Assembly (NCBI GenBank): GCA_018873245.2
Contig: JAEMBT020000001.1
Coordinates: 9,892,220 to 9,956,219 of the forward strand
Length of the DNA: 64,000 bases
Direction: 5' to 3'
Origin: Archegozetes longisetosus
Lineage: Eukaryota > Arthropoda > Arachnida > Sarcoptiformes > Trhypochthoniidae
The translations under genes and the position numbers were made by a program. Shown here one piece after another: positions 33,788 to 45,704 of the stretch (position 1 is its first letter; every line of letters starts with the position of its first letter). Under the pieces are notes generated by a model. It saw only the letters and a list, made by a program, of their open reading frames with translations, did no database searches and had not been told where the DNA came from.

Positions 33788-34776
33788 CAGTCGTTCGCAA
33801 AACTCCGGCAAGTGGCTTTTGAGTATTCTATATCCCTAATCGTTAGTCAATTCGGATAGAATGTTTTGTGAATAAACTCTGAGTTGCCAAGAACATTTTC
33901 ACAAAGCTGTTAATCAAAATTCCCAAAAGTATCTATCTGATCCATATAAACGTGTACATAAAAACTGGCGATAGAATTCGAGTTCTTATGATTGGACTCG
34001 AAACTATTTCAAAGTAAGTCAATACATATATTTGTGTTTGACCGAAAAATTCCTCAGCTCATAATCGTAGCGCATTCAACTCGAAATTCTGAAAATTCCT
34101 TTCGAGCGTAACTTTCGAAACAAGAACCCGAACTATTTTAAAATGATATCAAATTGAGGGTATTTTAAAACTCTTTTTTGAACAATCAGTAAATTTGCCT
34201 GTATATACAAATTTCCATTTGTTATAACAATATGTTTTTATAATTTTGTTTATAGTTTTGATTAAAAATTCAGTAATTATACTTATAAGTGTTTAATCAA
34301 GTGATGTTCATTAATTTTATGCTAAAGCTAATTAGCTTGTTGAAACTTCAATTTTTCAAATCAAATTTCAAAAATTAATAAATCTCTTGATAAAGTTTTA
34401 ATATACATTTAATTTGGTACCGTTTTAAGGAGTTTAGACTCTTGGTTCAAAAGTTACGTTTTAACCAAGTTATCGGAATTTCGAATTGAATGTGCTACAA
34501 TTATGAACTGAAGAATTTTTAGGTCAAACAAAAAATATGTGTATTGACTTATTTTGAAATAGTTTTGATTTCAATCGTCAAAACTCGAATTCAATCGTCA
34601 GTTTTTCTGTACACGTTTACATGGATCAGGTAGGTACTTTTGGGAATTTTGATTAGCGGCTTTGTGAAAATGTTCTTGACAACTCAGAATTCATTAATAG
34701 AAATTTCATCAAAATTGACTAACGTTTGGGTGTATAGAATACTCAAAACCCACTTCCCGGATTTTGCACACGATTG
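33788..34776. mobile_element. Long-TIR foldback element, Tc1-type ends, TA duplication
   Basis: Arms of about 340 bp, 33788-34130 and 34440-34776, are inverted copies. The ends are CAGTCGTTCGCAAAAC and, inverted, CAATCGTGTGCAAAAT, flanked by TA on both sides, as in Tc1/mariner elements. It has no transposase. A second, one-armed copy lies at 39433-39715. The element sits directly upstream of the trefoil-GH87 promoter. Confidence 0.85.
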
Positions 34777-34779
34777 TAC

Positions 34780-35950
34780 ATTGACTTGAAGTAGTATTTA
34801 CTAAGTGGGAGTGTGTGATTTTTATCTTTCTAAATTTTTTAGATGCGCATACTATGAACGAGAATTTGATACAATTATAAAGTAAAACTCAGTGAATGAT
34901 AAAAGTGTAGGCATAAAATATTTCGTAACACTTTCTGTTGTATTTCAAATTTATGGCCTTATAATAATCAGATAAAACACCTGTTGCCAACTACACATTA
35001 CTTAAGCTAATTTTAATTTTCGTTATTATCACAATATTATAATTAAATACAAATTTAAATTATTAATTTATTATTAAAAATTCATCACTATACTAATGTA
35101 ATGATCTTTTCAATGTCAATTAGTCTGAATTTTTTAATAAAAGAATTTGACAAAGTGAGGGCTTCTAGGCTAGGAATCTAAAAACATAATATATTATCAA
35201 TAAATTTCTGTGATTAGTAATTATTATTTTATACATTGTTTAACACAGGATTAGGTCATAACTAACTTACGTCCGTGAAATTTTTTTATTGAACTAATTG
35301 ATTTTTGGTTTTGTACTATTAAAATAGTTAGTCAGTTTATATGTATAATCTATGCTGTAACAGAAACAGTATAAAAACAACGAAGTAACTAATTAACTTA
35401 ACCAAATCGACTACACCTAACCTAACCAAATATAACAGTAATTTAATTTTAGTTAAAGTGTGGAATTGGCGCAGGTGTTTGACTTTATATTATTATGGCA
35501 CAACATTTCTAAAAATATCAAATTTTAAGCAACACCTAATGTTGCATTTATAGCATTTTTAATAAACAACCTTATCAACATTGTATAGTTTATCATGTTA
35601 TACTCTTCAAATTTTGTAACGAATTAATTTTGTATCATTTTTTGTACTTTATTTTATTAATGTTTAATTGATCTTTTAATTAATAGTTGATTATTTACAT
35701 GCATTTTTACCCTAAATTTTTATCCCATTAAGACCACTTAATTATAAAAATACCAATTAATAATAATTTTGTGTGATTATAACTTAATTTGACTAAACTA
35801 AGGAAAGTTTGTATGAGAAATTCACACCTGAAACCAATGATTAAGTTATGATGAATTGCTTTATTTTATGTTATGTGAATTTTAACATTTTCTTCAGTAA
35901 TCATTTCGAAATTATGAAACTTACATTTTGTTGATAAATTCAAAACGATC
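34780..35950. other. Gene-free AT-rich spacer
   Basis: No coding or repeat structure was recognised apart from homopolymeric AT tracts. Confidence 0.4.
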
Positions 35951-35954
35951 AGAT

Positions 35955-36345
35955 TGAATTTTATTTTAAGTAATTTAATCATCACTTTATTATTGGTAAT
36001 TTTGATTGAAGGTCAATTAGAGTGTCCTGTTGGCAAATACCAATGTCTTGACACTTATAATTGCATTGAGTTGAATATGATATGCGATGGAATTGTTAAT
36101 TGTTAAAAATTTTGACGATTAATTAGATCCATATTGTCATGGAAAAAGACACCGTGTTAAAGATCACAAAAAAATGCACAACACAAACTGGAATGGACAT
36201 GCAGGTAAGAACCAAATCAAAGGAGGAAGACCAGATATTGAATATTAGGTTAATAATTGGATCAATTCTGACGATGAAGATTATTAATTAGAAGTTGGTT
36301 GATCACCAGAAAGATACCAATGTAAAGGAACAGCAAAAGTATGTC
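35955..36345 (+). pseudogene. LDL-receptor class A domain protein remnant
   Basis: From about 35957 an open frame without an ATG reads a hydrophobic segment (NLIITLLLVILIEG), then CPVGKYQCLDTYNCIEL and MICDGIVNC followed by TAA. That is most of an LDLa repeat (Cys spacing and CDG) lacking the acidic SDE calcium motif. About 215 bp further on, SPERYQCKGTAKVCLR in another frame is a second, broken LDLa repeat. An ATG 14 codons upstream is in another frame (MKLTFC then stop), so a frameshift also separates start and signal peptide. It is a dead gene, probably once secreted or receptor-like. Confidence 0.55.
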
Positions 36346-36870
36346 TGAGGTTGAATCTAATGTGGTGGAGAAGTCATCTATCCTTTTGATCGTGAAACCC
36401 CAATTCATTACTGGTCGAAATAGTCACTACTTTTGCTTCCTTGAGTTTACCATAATTGCATCTTTTAATTGTTCCAATACTCTGATTACCAACATAAAGG
36501 CTGTTCTTCAACTCTTTAATTAATTGATTGTATTTACTTTCCGCTGATTTTAGTTCTCTTTCTAATAGTTTGATTTCGGTTCATCAGTAACTTCTTTGTC
36601 AGATGTATTTATTTCATCAATAGCTTTATCAACAACTTTAGATAATGAATCTTCTCTGTCAAAATTGAAAATGAATATATAAAATGTCATAAAATAGCTT
36701 ACTTCCGCTTTATATTTCTAAAATTATTCTTGTAAAATTCATAGAATTTTTCAACCCAAAAGCTACTTCTGTTTTAGGTATAGTCTTTTGTGCAAAACGA
36801 CAATAACTTCCCATATATTATTAGGTAAATCAATTGTATATTCGTCAAAATCAAAGATGTCTAAAAGTTG
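36345..36870 (-). pseudogene. Decayed coiled-coil protein gene
   Basis: The minus strand from about 36868 reads IFDFDEYTIDLPNNIWEV, a stop after LKQK, then FWVEKFYEFYKNNFRN. After a gap it continues with DREDSLSKVVDKAIDEINTS and, one frameshift later, IKLLERELKSAESKYNQLIK and ELKNSLYVGNQS. Charged heptads suggest a coiled coil. At least one stop and one frameshift make it a pseudogene unless introns cover them. I do not recognise the family. Confidence 0.4.
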
Positions 36871-37029
36871 TAATAGTTAATTAGTAATCAATTAATATAT
36901 AGCTTCATAATCCATCAGGGAATCCATGTTTACTATGCATCTAAACAAATGTCAAGATTAAAGGAACGAGAAGACTTCCCCATAGATTAAAGTGAAGAGT
37001 CATCACTTAACACTTCGTCACAATTATGA

Positions 37030-37440
37030 AGTAATATGTCCCAAGTTTAACTTTAAAAATCTCGCAAAAATCAACAAAATGTCGCATCTCTTGAGAACTT
37101 AGGTCATATATCTGTCTTTGAGTGACAAAAAATCTGATTAATTTAGACATAACTTTATTTAAGAAATTTTTTTCTGGAAAAATGTCTCGTTGAGGACAGA
37201 AATTTCTCCTAACATCGCAGTACTTTGTGTTTACTATATGTGTCGCAGTGCTGTAATGTCGCCACTAGAAATTTGAACTATTGATAACGCTGTAGCAGAT
37301 AATAACTAAATTTAAACTTCGAAAACAAGGGCTAACCTTGATTCTCGAAGCATTTAGACTAACCTAGAACAGATATAAAGCGTGGAAAACAGTTAATTTT
37401 ACTTTTTCAGAAGTAAAGTTGGGACGAGGGTTAAAAAGTT
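37030..37440. repeat. Interspersed repeat, about 420 bp, copy 1
   Basis: It contains CCCAAGTTTAACTTTAAAAATCTCGC, ACATCGCAGTACTTTGTGTTTACTATATGTGTC and AACAGATATAAAGCG. The reverse complement of the same series occurs at 39745-40190. No ORF; probably a MITE family. Confidence 0.75.
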
Positions 37441-38330
37441 GACAGAACACGTTGAGTTTTACATCATTTGATAAATCTTATTGTATTATACATTATATGA
37501 CTATAAATTTTCATTTCAATCAAATAGTTGGTCAGAATAGTATTAATTTTCAAAGGTACCAGTATATTTTACTAAATTTTAAGCTTAAAATAGTTATTGA
37601 ACAACTTTAAAAGTTTTTGAATTTACTTTACATAGGTTTATGTAGTAATGAGAAGAAGGCATTAGTTATTTTTTCTTATAGAGTGAATAAGAGGCTTTAA
37701 TATGTGTACGCGAGTTGAATTCATAATGATCTTTAACCTTAAAAGACCCTCAAATTTAAGATAACCATAACAATATATATACATATATCTGTTGGAAAAA
37801 TAATTTCCAATTGATTCACAATGAAAATAAATGCAAACTAAACACAAACAAGCGTGAATGTGTTTATTTGAATCAATAATAGCTTAATACTTATCAGGAT
37901 AAGATATCAATTTCAATAAGCATGTGTTGATTCATTGTACAGGAGTTAGGGTTAACTAGTAAGTATTTGAAGGATTAAAATAATATCAAGTACAAGTTTA
38001 GTTCGCATATGAAAGTCTCTTGTATATTAAGTTGAAGCTTCGTGAATTAAAATTTATTTTACTTTTACTTGAATAAATTATTTGATATCTAAAATTTTAA
38101 TACAAGTAAAATAAAAGCTGGAGATTAAAGCCTCAATCTTAAGTCGAGCTGGAGACAGGAGAGGGAGTCTAAATGCTGGAGAGTTGGCATCCGTATGTAG
38201 TTGTGTTTAATTCTTATTTAACTTATCTAACACTAAATTGTTTATTCTAATACTAAAGTTATCGAGTGCTCATTTATTTAATTCAATTTGAAGTGATATA
38301 AATGTATGTTAATCACAAGTGTTACCTTAG
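37441..38330. other. Gene-free spacer
   Basis: No gene was recognised. The sequence is AT-rich, with two similar AAGTAAAAT/ATTTTACTT words near 38055 and 38100 forming a small hairpin. Confidence 0.4.
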
Positions 38331-38334
38331 CTAT

Positions 38335-39242
38335 CATTTGCCGGATCTGGAAAGTGTATTGGCGGATCTGATCAATATCTTCCGCCCATCAGATTTTATG
38401 ATAATTTATTGGATTACATAGACTTATAATTGAAAATAAGTGAATCGGCGGCCGCAGCCGTGGGGTTATAGCTATTGTCTCTCTTTCGGGATTGGAAATA
38501 GAAGATTAATTTCACATAAAATAAAACGAAAAGTCCGTTTTAAGTGATTTTGTAAATGGCTTCAGAGGGCGAGAATAAGGTACGAGTTGTACTGTCTCAG
38601 CCCCGCCATATATACACTACTTACAGGGTTGCCCAGGCCTCGTGGTAGCCGATTTATGCAGTCACTCTGCCCCACACGAACAGGTTTGGAGCGATTATCT
38701 CTTATAGTACTCCCAGAGTTAGCTAATCTATTACTTAAAATAGAGACTTTATTACTATTAAGTTACCCGGAGAAAACCATAAGTTTCAAGTAAAGGATCA
38801 ACACTAACATGTGTCTATTGACCGAGGATTCTTCCTTTAGAATTGGGAAATTCAGGCGACTGCGACCTGGTGGTGTAGTAGAACAGACGCGAAACTCCTT
38901 TTATTCAAGAATGCCTTTTAGATCGTGAGACTTGGCCCGAAAATCCAGTGCAATCTTGAACCCCTAATTGCCTGCCTCGCATGTTGGCCCTCCAGGCGAC
39001 CCTAACAGGGGAACAGACCCGAAGGTTTCCGGTCCACACAACATGGACGTTTGCGAGGTTATGGGGGTGAGAACCCAGCACTGGGCATTTTGAGGCGACT
39101 TCTACCACCAGCAGGGTAGACCCAGTCTATGACATAACACTAACCCTCTGAAGGGTCTCAGTGTTACCTCATCTCCGACCTCTGGTAGCTTATGCCCCCG
39201 GGGAGACACTATCACAAGGATTACGCAGGCCTTATTATTAAG

Positions 39243-39280
<38 letters not shown>
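38335..39280 (+). repeat. GC-richer block ending in (CA)n, possible truncated retroelement
   Basis: This block is clearly less AT-rich than its surroundings (for example CGGCGGCCGCAGCCG near 38450 and GCCCCCGGGGAG near 39190). It ends in an 18-unit CA microsatellite at 39244-39279. The abrupt composition change and simple-repeat tail resemble the 3' end of a non-LTR retrotransposon or a tailed SINE-like unit. I find no reverse transcriptase or tRNA-like promoter, so the class is open. The two short ORFs here (38587-38793, 38905-39108) have no known domain. Confidence 0.4.
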
Positions 39281-39432
39281 TTTCTTAAAATTTATTCTAA
39301 ATATACTGTTTAAGAATATGCAGATTCTCAAAATTTCTTTTGTGAACAGAGTTCTAAGTTTTTAATATATGTATATTTTAATTGTAAAAAAGGAGATAAA
39401 TTTACTAGTTTTCAAATTTTACTTATTTAGTG

Positions 39433-39715
39433 TACATTCGTCTGCAAAACTCTGGGAAGTAGTTTTTGAGCATTTTATAACCTTAAACGTTAATCCATTT
39501 GGATAAAATGTTTTTAAGATAAATTCTGGGTTGTCAAGAACATTTTCACAAAGCCGCTAATCAAAATTCTCAAAAATACCTACCTGATCCATGTAAACGT
39601 GTACAGAAAAACCAACGATTAAATTCGAGTTATGACAATTAGGATCAAAAATACTTAAAATAAGTGAATACCCGTATTTTTGTTTGACCTAAAAACCTTA
39701 GATTTTTTAAACAAG
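39433..39715. mobile_element. Single arm of the Tc1-type foldback family
   Basis: It matches the left arm of the element at 33788-34776 (TACATTCGTCTGCAAAACTC, ACATTTTCACAAAGCCGCTA, TGATCCATGTAAACGTGTAC). The matching right arm is missing, so the copy is truncated. Confidence 0.75.
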
Positions 39716-39744
39716 TGTCCGTTTAAACCCTTTGTCACAACTTG

Positions 39745-40190
39745 ACTTCCGAAAGCGTAAAATTAACTATGGAGTAAAATATTACCCCACGTTTTCATAC
39801 TTTATATCTGTTTCAGGTTAGTCCTGATGCTTTACAAATCAAAGCTAGCCCTTATTTTTGAAGTTTTAATTAACTAACTAATTAATTTGTAGTTATTATC
39901 TGTTACAGCGTCATCAGTGGTTTAAATTACAAGTAGTGACATAACTGCACTGTGACACATATAGTAAACACAAAGCAATGCGATGTTAACGGAAATTTCA
40001 GTTGTCAGAAAGACATGTTGCCAGAAAAAATTTAAAATAAAGCTATAAGTCCAAATTAGTCAAGTTTATTGTCATTGAGAGTCAGATAGATGAGTGATGA
40101 ATACCTAAACTCTGAAGAAACAACGACATTTTGTTGATTTTAGCGAGATTTTTAAGTTAAACTTGGAAACATTTTACCCCACAATTGTAA
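39745..40190. repeat. Interspersed repeat, about 420 bp, copy 2 (inverse of 37030-37440)
   Basis: The reverse complement gives CCAAGTTTAACTTAAAAATC, GCTTTGTGTTTACTATATGTG and CTGAAACAGATATAAAG in the same order as copy 1. It lies directly after the one-armed foldback copy, so the two elements are nested or adjacent. Confidence 0.75.
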
Positions 40191-40267
40191 TGAACGATTA
40201 ATTTCAGGTTTATTGAATCGATAAAACACTTAATAAAATTGGTTTACACTTATTCTCGAAGTACATT

Positions 40268-42222
40268 TCAAGCCCGCTATATTCATACCGCTTATAATCA
40301 CATTTCGCTATAATCATAGCATTTTCAAAGCACCGGCCAAATGTATATACTTTATAATGTTAAAGGCATCGGTTATAATCACATCCGATATAATCAGATA
40401 TCGTTTATAATCATATATTTTACAGCGCACGTGCAATACAACAAATATTGGTTATAATCACATGAACTGTAAAACACATTTTTTTCATTGATTATTATAC
40501 TAAACCTAATGAATAGTAAATGTTATGATATTATTGTTTAACAATTAAAATTAAATTACTATTATATAATGGCTTCCGGTAGTCAAAGTAAGACAAGTAG
40601 TGTTAAAACAACCCGACAGTCAATATCTCTTAACGAAAAGTACCGAGTTATTAAACTCATTGAGGCAAGACTACACATAAAGAGATATCACGAATAATTG
40701 GCAATAATTTGAAGACAAACACAATCGCTAAGATTAAACAGAAGGAGAAGATAATTAAAGAGTACGAGAGCTCTATTGTAAGCTCAGTTAAAAAGTTACG
40801 CAAATCTAACTTTCCGGAGATAGAGAAGCAATTGATTCAATTCATAGCTAAATCTAATTCAATTGGCGTCCCGTTAAATACATTATTATTGAAGGAAAAA
40901 GCACTCAAAATAGCGAAAGAGTTGAATATCACAAACTTTGAGGCCTCAGATGGCTTTATCGCAAGATTTAAGAAAAGACACTCAATTGTGTTTAAGGAAA
41001 TTCATGGAGAAGCTGATGGAGTGTCAAGTGATACAAGTAACGATTGGATTAACACTAAATTACCGGAGCTTCTGAAAGGTTATGAACCAAATAATATTTA
41101 TAATGGCGACGAGTTCGGTCTGTTTTGGAGACTTTTACCAAATAAGACATTTAAGATCAAAGGAAACAAATTCAAAACTGGAAAGAAAAGCAAAGAAAGG
41201 ATATCTGTGTTTGTTTGCTCTAATATGACATCAACTGATAAGAGAAAACTTGTGGTCATTGGCAGGTCATTAGAGCCGAGATGTTTTAGAGGCAAACGCA
41301 AAGTCCCTGTCATTTACCGTAACAATGATAAGTCTTGGATGACTTCAGATATTTTCATCGAAATACTTTGAGATTTTTATGAAATGAAACAAAAGGACAG
41401 ACATATTGCTCTCGTATTGGATAATTGTGCTGCTCATCCATTGATTGAATTATCACATATTAAGATAATTTTTTTGCCACCAAATACTACATCAGTTTTG
41501 CAACCAATGGATCAAAGCGTAATCCATTCAATTAAGAGTAAATATAGACGAAAAATGCGTCAAAAATTAATTGCATTAATTGAAGTAAAAGATAACCCGT
41601 CGGCAAAAGACATTAACTTATATGATGCTATACTTATGTTTAAGAAATGCTGGGATGAAGTTTCTGACAAAACCATAAGAAATTCATTCATTAAAAGTGG
41701 CTTTAAATATGACAATCAAATAACAGCTGAATCACAATTAACTGAAACAGAAGGGTTAGACCTCGACTCATATAACACGGTATCGGTAGACAATGACTCA
41801 TATGAAATACAAGAGTTGTTATCCAAAGAAGACATCACTTTTAAGGAATTTGTTTCAATAGACGACGGAATTTATACTTCAGGTTATGAGTCCATTTCCA
41901 TTGGCAGTCAAGACAGTTTTATCACTGAAGTCATTGAATCAGACAATTCGGAAATTGAATGCATGGAAGTCGATGGCACTGATGATAATGAGCCGACCAT
42001 GAGATCTATTGATGCAATCAATGCTATTTCAACACTCCGCCGATTCCTTTACCAGAATGAAGGAGATATTGATGAACACCTTCTTATGTTGGATAGTATT
42101 GAAAATGACGTATTTAAACGTATGTCTAACAAAAAAACAGACTAAAATTACTGAATATTTTCATAAATAAAGTACTTTGATTTGCATATCGGTTATAATC
42201 ATTTTCGGCTATAATCACCTGA
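40268..42222 (+). mobile_element. Tigger/pogo-like transposon with repeated TATAATCA end motifs
   Basis: The transposase at 40569-42145 is bracketed by clusters of (C/G)(G/C)(C/T)TATAATCA words: at 40268-40320, 40368-40415 and 40448-40462 on the left, and at 42187-42222 on the right. The left and right motifs run in the same direction instead of inverted, unusual for pogo elements. Exact ends and a TA duplication could not be fixed. Confidence 0.75.
40569..42145 (+). pseudogene. Tigger/pogo transposase (CENP-B HTH + DDE), one frameshift and one stop
   Basis: From ATG 40569: SLNEKYRVIKLIEA (CENP-B N-terminal HTH), then a 1-2 nt frameshift near 40680. The frame continuing from EISRIIGNNLKTN includes the second HTH (FEASDGFIARFKKRHS). 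The DDE domain follows with NGDEFGLFWRLLPN, a TGA at 41369 after FIEIL, then ALVLDNCAAHP and PPNTTSVLQPMDQ. 29 residues separate the last two Asp (DD29D, pogo type). The C-terminal tail is acidic. Only two lesions were seen, so it is young but inactive as assembled. Confidence 0.9.
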
Positions 42223-42704
42223 ATTACTAATCACCAGTGATGTGATAATAGCGAGCTTGGAATGTATATACTTTCTAAAATGACATCGAAAATACGAATT
42301 AATAACATGAAAAAAGCAGATACATTTATTATTATTGATAAAAATACTGTTATTCGATAACATGTTTATTGTTTTGACGTTTAAAATAAAAATTTTTGGC
42401 CCACTCATGTGAAGAGTATTTTTTTGAACTTTTAGATTTTTCAAGGTGTTTCCATTATGTTATTATTCCACTTTTTCATATTATTACAAATATCTTATAA
42501 GCAAAACATTGAGAGATGCTCTATATGATTATCATATTATTAGTTTGATATTCTTATTTACCCCTTAAATATCAAAGGATAAAACAAATAAAGCTTGTCT
42601 TAAACACACTGTATGAATAAATTAGCCATCAATACCATAAAATTAAGAATTAAATTTTTAATATTCTTTGTAAGAATCCTATTGACGAAATATCTTTGAA
42701 TTAT
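42223..42704. other. Spacer left of duplicated unit 2
   Basis: No gene was recognised. The sequence is not shared with the other units. Confidence 0.4.
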
Positions 42705-43794
42705 GTATTTTAAGGCGATTCTGAACTATGAATCAACAAATTTTATCTAAATTCTAAAATTACGTTATAATATTGATGAAACTTGTATCATAATATAAAA
42801 TAGTTTTTTGAATATTTAATGATACAGAAGTTTCGAAAGTTATATAACTTGAAAGCTTATTTTTGAACTAGTTCGGTTATTAAAAACTACTTTTTGACAT
42901 TTAAATTATTTCACTAGCTATAAATTATTAAAAAAATCATAATTCAATCAAAAAATAGTTTAGGAAATAAAACTTAATCAACGGACAAATATAATCACAA
43001 TAAATTTTGACACAATAAGAAATCTGATCAAAAAAGCAATGGAACACTGTATTTATATAAACTGTAAAATTAGATGTGGTCGCTTGATTCATATGCTGTT
43101 CATGTAGTGTTGTGTTTATGAGAAGCGCGGCCGTAATTCCATAATTCGAATGATGGCATGACCAGAAAGCTTATACATTAAAACTAGTAGTGGCTCCAAA
43201 TTAATAGTTATTACCTAAAATGATGGTCTATCAAATTAGACTTCAGCATTTCCGCCATTTGAATGTAGTTTTCAAATTCGAATAAGATATAATCATACCT
43301 AATTCGAAATAACTCCATAAAGTAATTAATTAAGATATTTTTAGTAAAATTTTCGGAGATAAATATCAACAAAAAATATATTCAATTTCTAGAGGACTAC
43401 TATGGCTTAGAGGTGAGGAAGTCGAACTTTGGGACCAGTCTGAGGATTAATTATCTTAGTCATTATGGTTCTTTAGTCACGATGCATTAGACACTTGTTC
43501 TACATTATAACCGCATCTGACAAGAAGCATATGCTTTGTCCGGCGGCCATGCAAAAAATTCCTTGTAATAAGGCTCGAACAAATCTCCAGAGAGTGGGGG
43601 TATAAAAATGAATGAAAAAACGAACTGTTCGATTTCTAGTTTACTGGCGATTTTTAAGTTATTTGGATTACTTGAATCAAAGGATATCAAAATGAATTCT
43701 TATAGAACTGCCTACAAACTTAACGGATAAACTATTTATCAATATCATTAACCTCCACGAAAAATTTTTATAAAGATATCGTCAAATATTTAGA
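42705..43794. repeat. Duplicated 3' flank of GT92 copy 2 (matches 48712-49803)
   Basis: This is near-identical to the flank of GT92 copy 3, including a conserved GC-richer patch at 43518-43610. The 61-codon minus ORF in it (43505-43690) is kept in both copies, with three differences. It has no known domain, and copy identity alone explains its persistence. Confidence 0.85.
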
Positions 43795-45704
43795 TTAAAA
43801 TAAGTTTTTAAATACAATTTTCATATTACGATTGAGTTCTTCATAATATTTCCAAATAATATTGTCAGTTACGGCACATTTTTTCTTATCTACAAATTTA
43901 CAATCTTTTGGCAAATATGCTTCGCTTCTATAATGCATAAAATAGCCATGTTTTGGACTTATTATGTGTGAAATGGACCCTTCGTATCCGTTTCTTGACA
44001 AACATCGCATAGGATTGTGATTAGTAACCATTTCCACATTTCGAGTCGCGTAAAAACTTTTCATATTATAGTATGTCAAATTTGCCCTGTAGATATGGCG
44101 CATTGAATACAAATAGGGCTCAAATTGATCAGTTTCTGCATCAACATAAACTAATCCTTGCATATTATAGTATGAACAAATCTTTTCAATATATGTCTTG
44201 TCCACAATCGATTCCTTTAAATAAAATTAATAATAACTTATTTAGTTTTCGTCAAATTAAATTAAAATTATTTAATATTTTAATTGAAGTAAACCTGAAT
44301 TTGTTTAAGCATTTGAGACCAATTGTATGCCTTATATGGAAGTATAACTTCATCGATATCAAAAATGGCTATATATTCATAATTATGAATATTTCTATAA
44401 AAACAATCATTCAACTCGAGTAACTCTTGTGGCCAAAATATATTGAAAATATTATTGTAATACCATTGATACAAAAGTTTATTATTAATTTGAAAACCCG
44501 GAAGTTGCAATCGCCTCAAATCAACAAAATTCTAAATAAAACGATCAGAAGTAATGAATCAATTTTTAAGTATATATAAGTGTAGAAATGTAACTAAATA
44601 CCTTTTCTCGATAATAATTCAATACTTTTTCCATATTTTTGGTCACAGAATATGAATAGAGAAATACTTTGTCTGCTCCTAATATTTTCAATAACTCTAA
44701 CCACTCTATGAGTCTTACGCTCAAATCGATAGTTCCAAATCGAAATGCTTGAACACAAACAGCAAATTCTTTTTTCACAACTGATTTCTCATAAATAACT
44801 CTTAAATAGTTATCAAGTTTAACATCACACGAATCATTGGTTATCAATGCAATCGCTTTAGGAATTAAATCTTTTATTGTATTTGGTATATCACATGACA
44901 TCAAATAAGTTAAATAAACTCCTTTTTGCATAAATATTGTCGAACGATTGTACCAAACAAGATCTATCGATGAAACTTTTGATAAAATTGGTTTTTGTTT
45001 ATTTTCGAAGTATAATAAACATCTTCATGTCAATGATGTAACGGAGATATATAAAAACATCCAATTAGTAACATTTTTTAACTTAAAACTTTAAAATCTT
45101 ACCGCATTTTGATTTTCTTTAGTGCTTCAAAATGATCTGTCACTCTAATTATTTTAACTTTTTTAATATTTTGTCGATTATCATAATATGCATTATAGAG
45201 AAATACTGTTAATTCTTCACTATTAATGAGTGACTGCCAATAAATATTATTGAACTTTAGCAAATGTGGTGATGGAAGTGGTGTCTTACAAATTGTTAAA
45301 TTACTGTTTTGCCAGTCATCAGTATTGTTATATTTTTGCCATTCAGACCAATATTTAATTGGAATATTTGATTCTTTTTCGACTGAACTAAAAATTTGAT
45401 TTTGTGACATAACTATTTGTTTTGGTAGATTAGGAAAATTTGTTTCACCAAAATGATTTTTATCGGATTCCTCATTCATTTTCGCCAAAGGTTGACTTAT
45501 TCCATAATTTTTGATTGTCTTCGATGAACCATTCTTTTTATAGGCCCAATGAGTCATTTGTGATGTGTTCATTTTTCCATTTTTGAAATCAGATGAATCA
45601 AATAATTTCATTAGAAATATTATTATTACTATTGATATAGCAAATACTGACAATCTTTTTGTTTTAATATATCGAAATTTTATCAAACCATTAAAAACTG
45701 ACAT
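43795..45704 (-). CDS. GT92 (DUF23) glycosyltransferase, copy 2, best preserved
   Basis: Exons: 45704-45103 (N-terminal cytosolic tail, TM helix IVIIIFLMKLF, stem), about 44975-44602, 44531-44295 and 44214-43795. Exon 2 has SCDIPNTIKDLIPK and FAVCVQAFRFGTIDLSVRLI followed by EWLELLKILGADKVFLYSYS. Exon 3 has the metal/nucleotide-sugar motif YIAIFDIDEVILPYKAYNW. Exon 4 contains MRHIYRANLTYYNMKS and HGYFMHYRSE. This is the GT92 order; the family transfers sugars, for example galactose to fucosylated N-glycans, in the Golgi. Exons 2-4 join in phase. The exon 1/2 junction does not: the donor GCG|GTAAG leaves two bases, while both possible acceptors need one. Either a splice site is missed or one base is lost. 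Confidence 0.82.

Noticed and set aside
35412-35432. CCTAACCTAACC as arthropod telomere (TTAGG) repeat
   Set aside because: Only about two units, in an ordinary AT-rich spacer; expected by chance and not a telomeric array.
40212-40262. GT92 intron-like words left of the Tigger element as a fourth GT92 copy
   Set aside because: Only about 45 bp of partial similarity (AATAAAATTGGTTT, TTCTCGAAGTA) and nothing coding nearby; too weak to call.
43505-43690. 61-codon minus ORF conserved at 43505 and 49514
   Set aside because: Conserved only because the whole segment is duplicated; no domain and no neighbouring exon that continues it.
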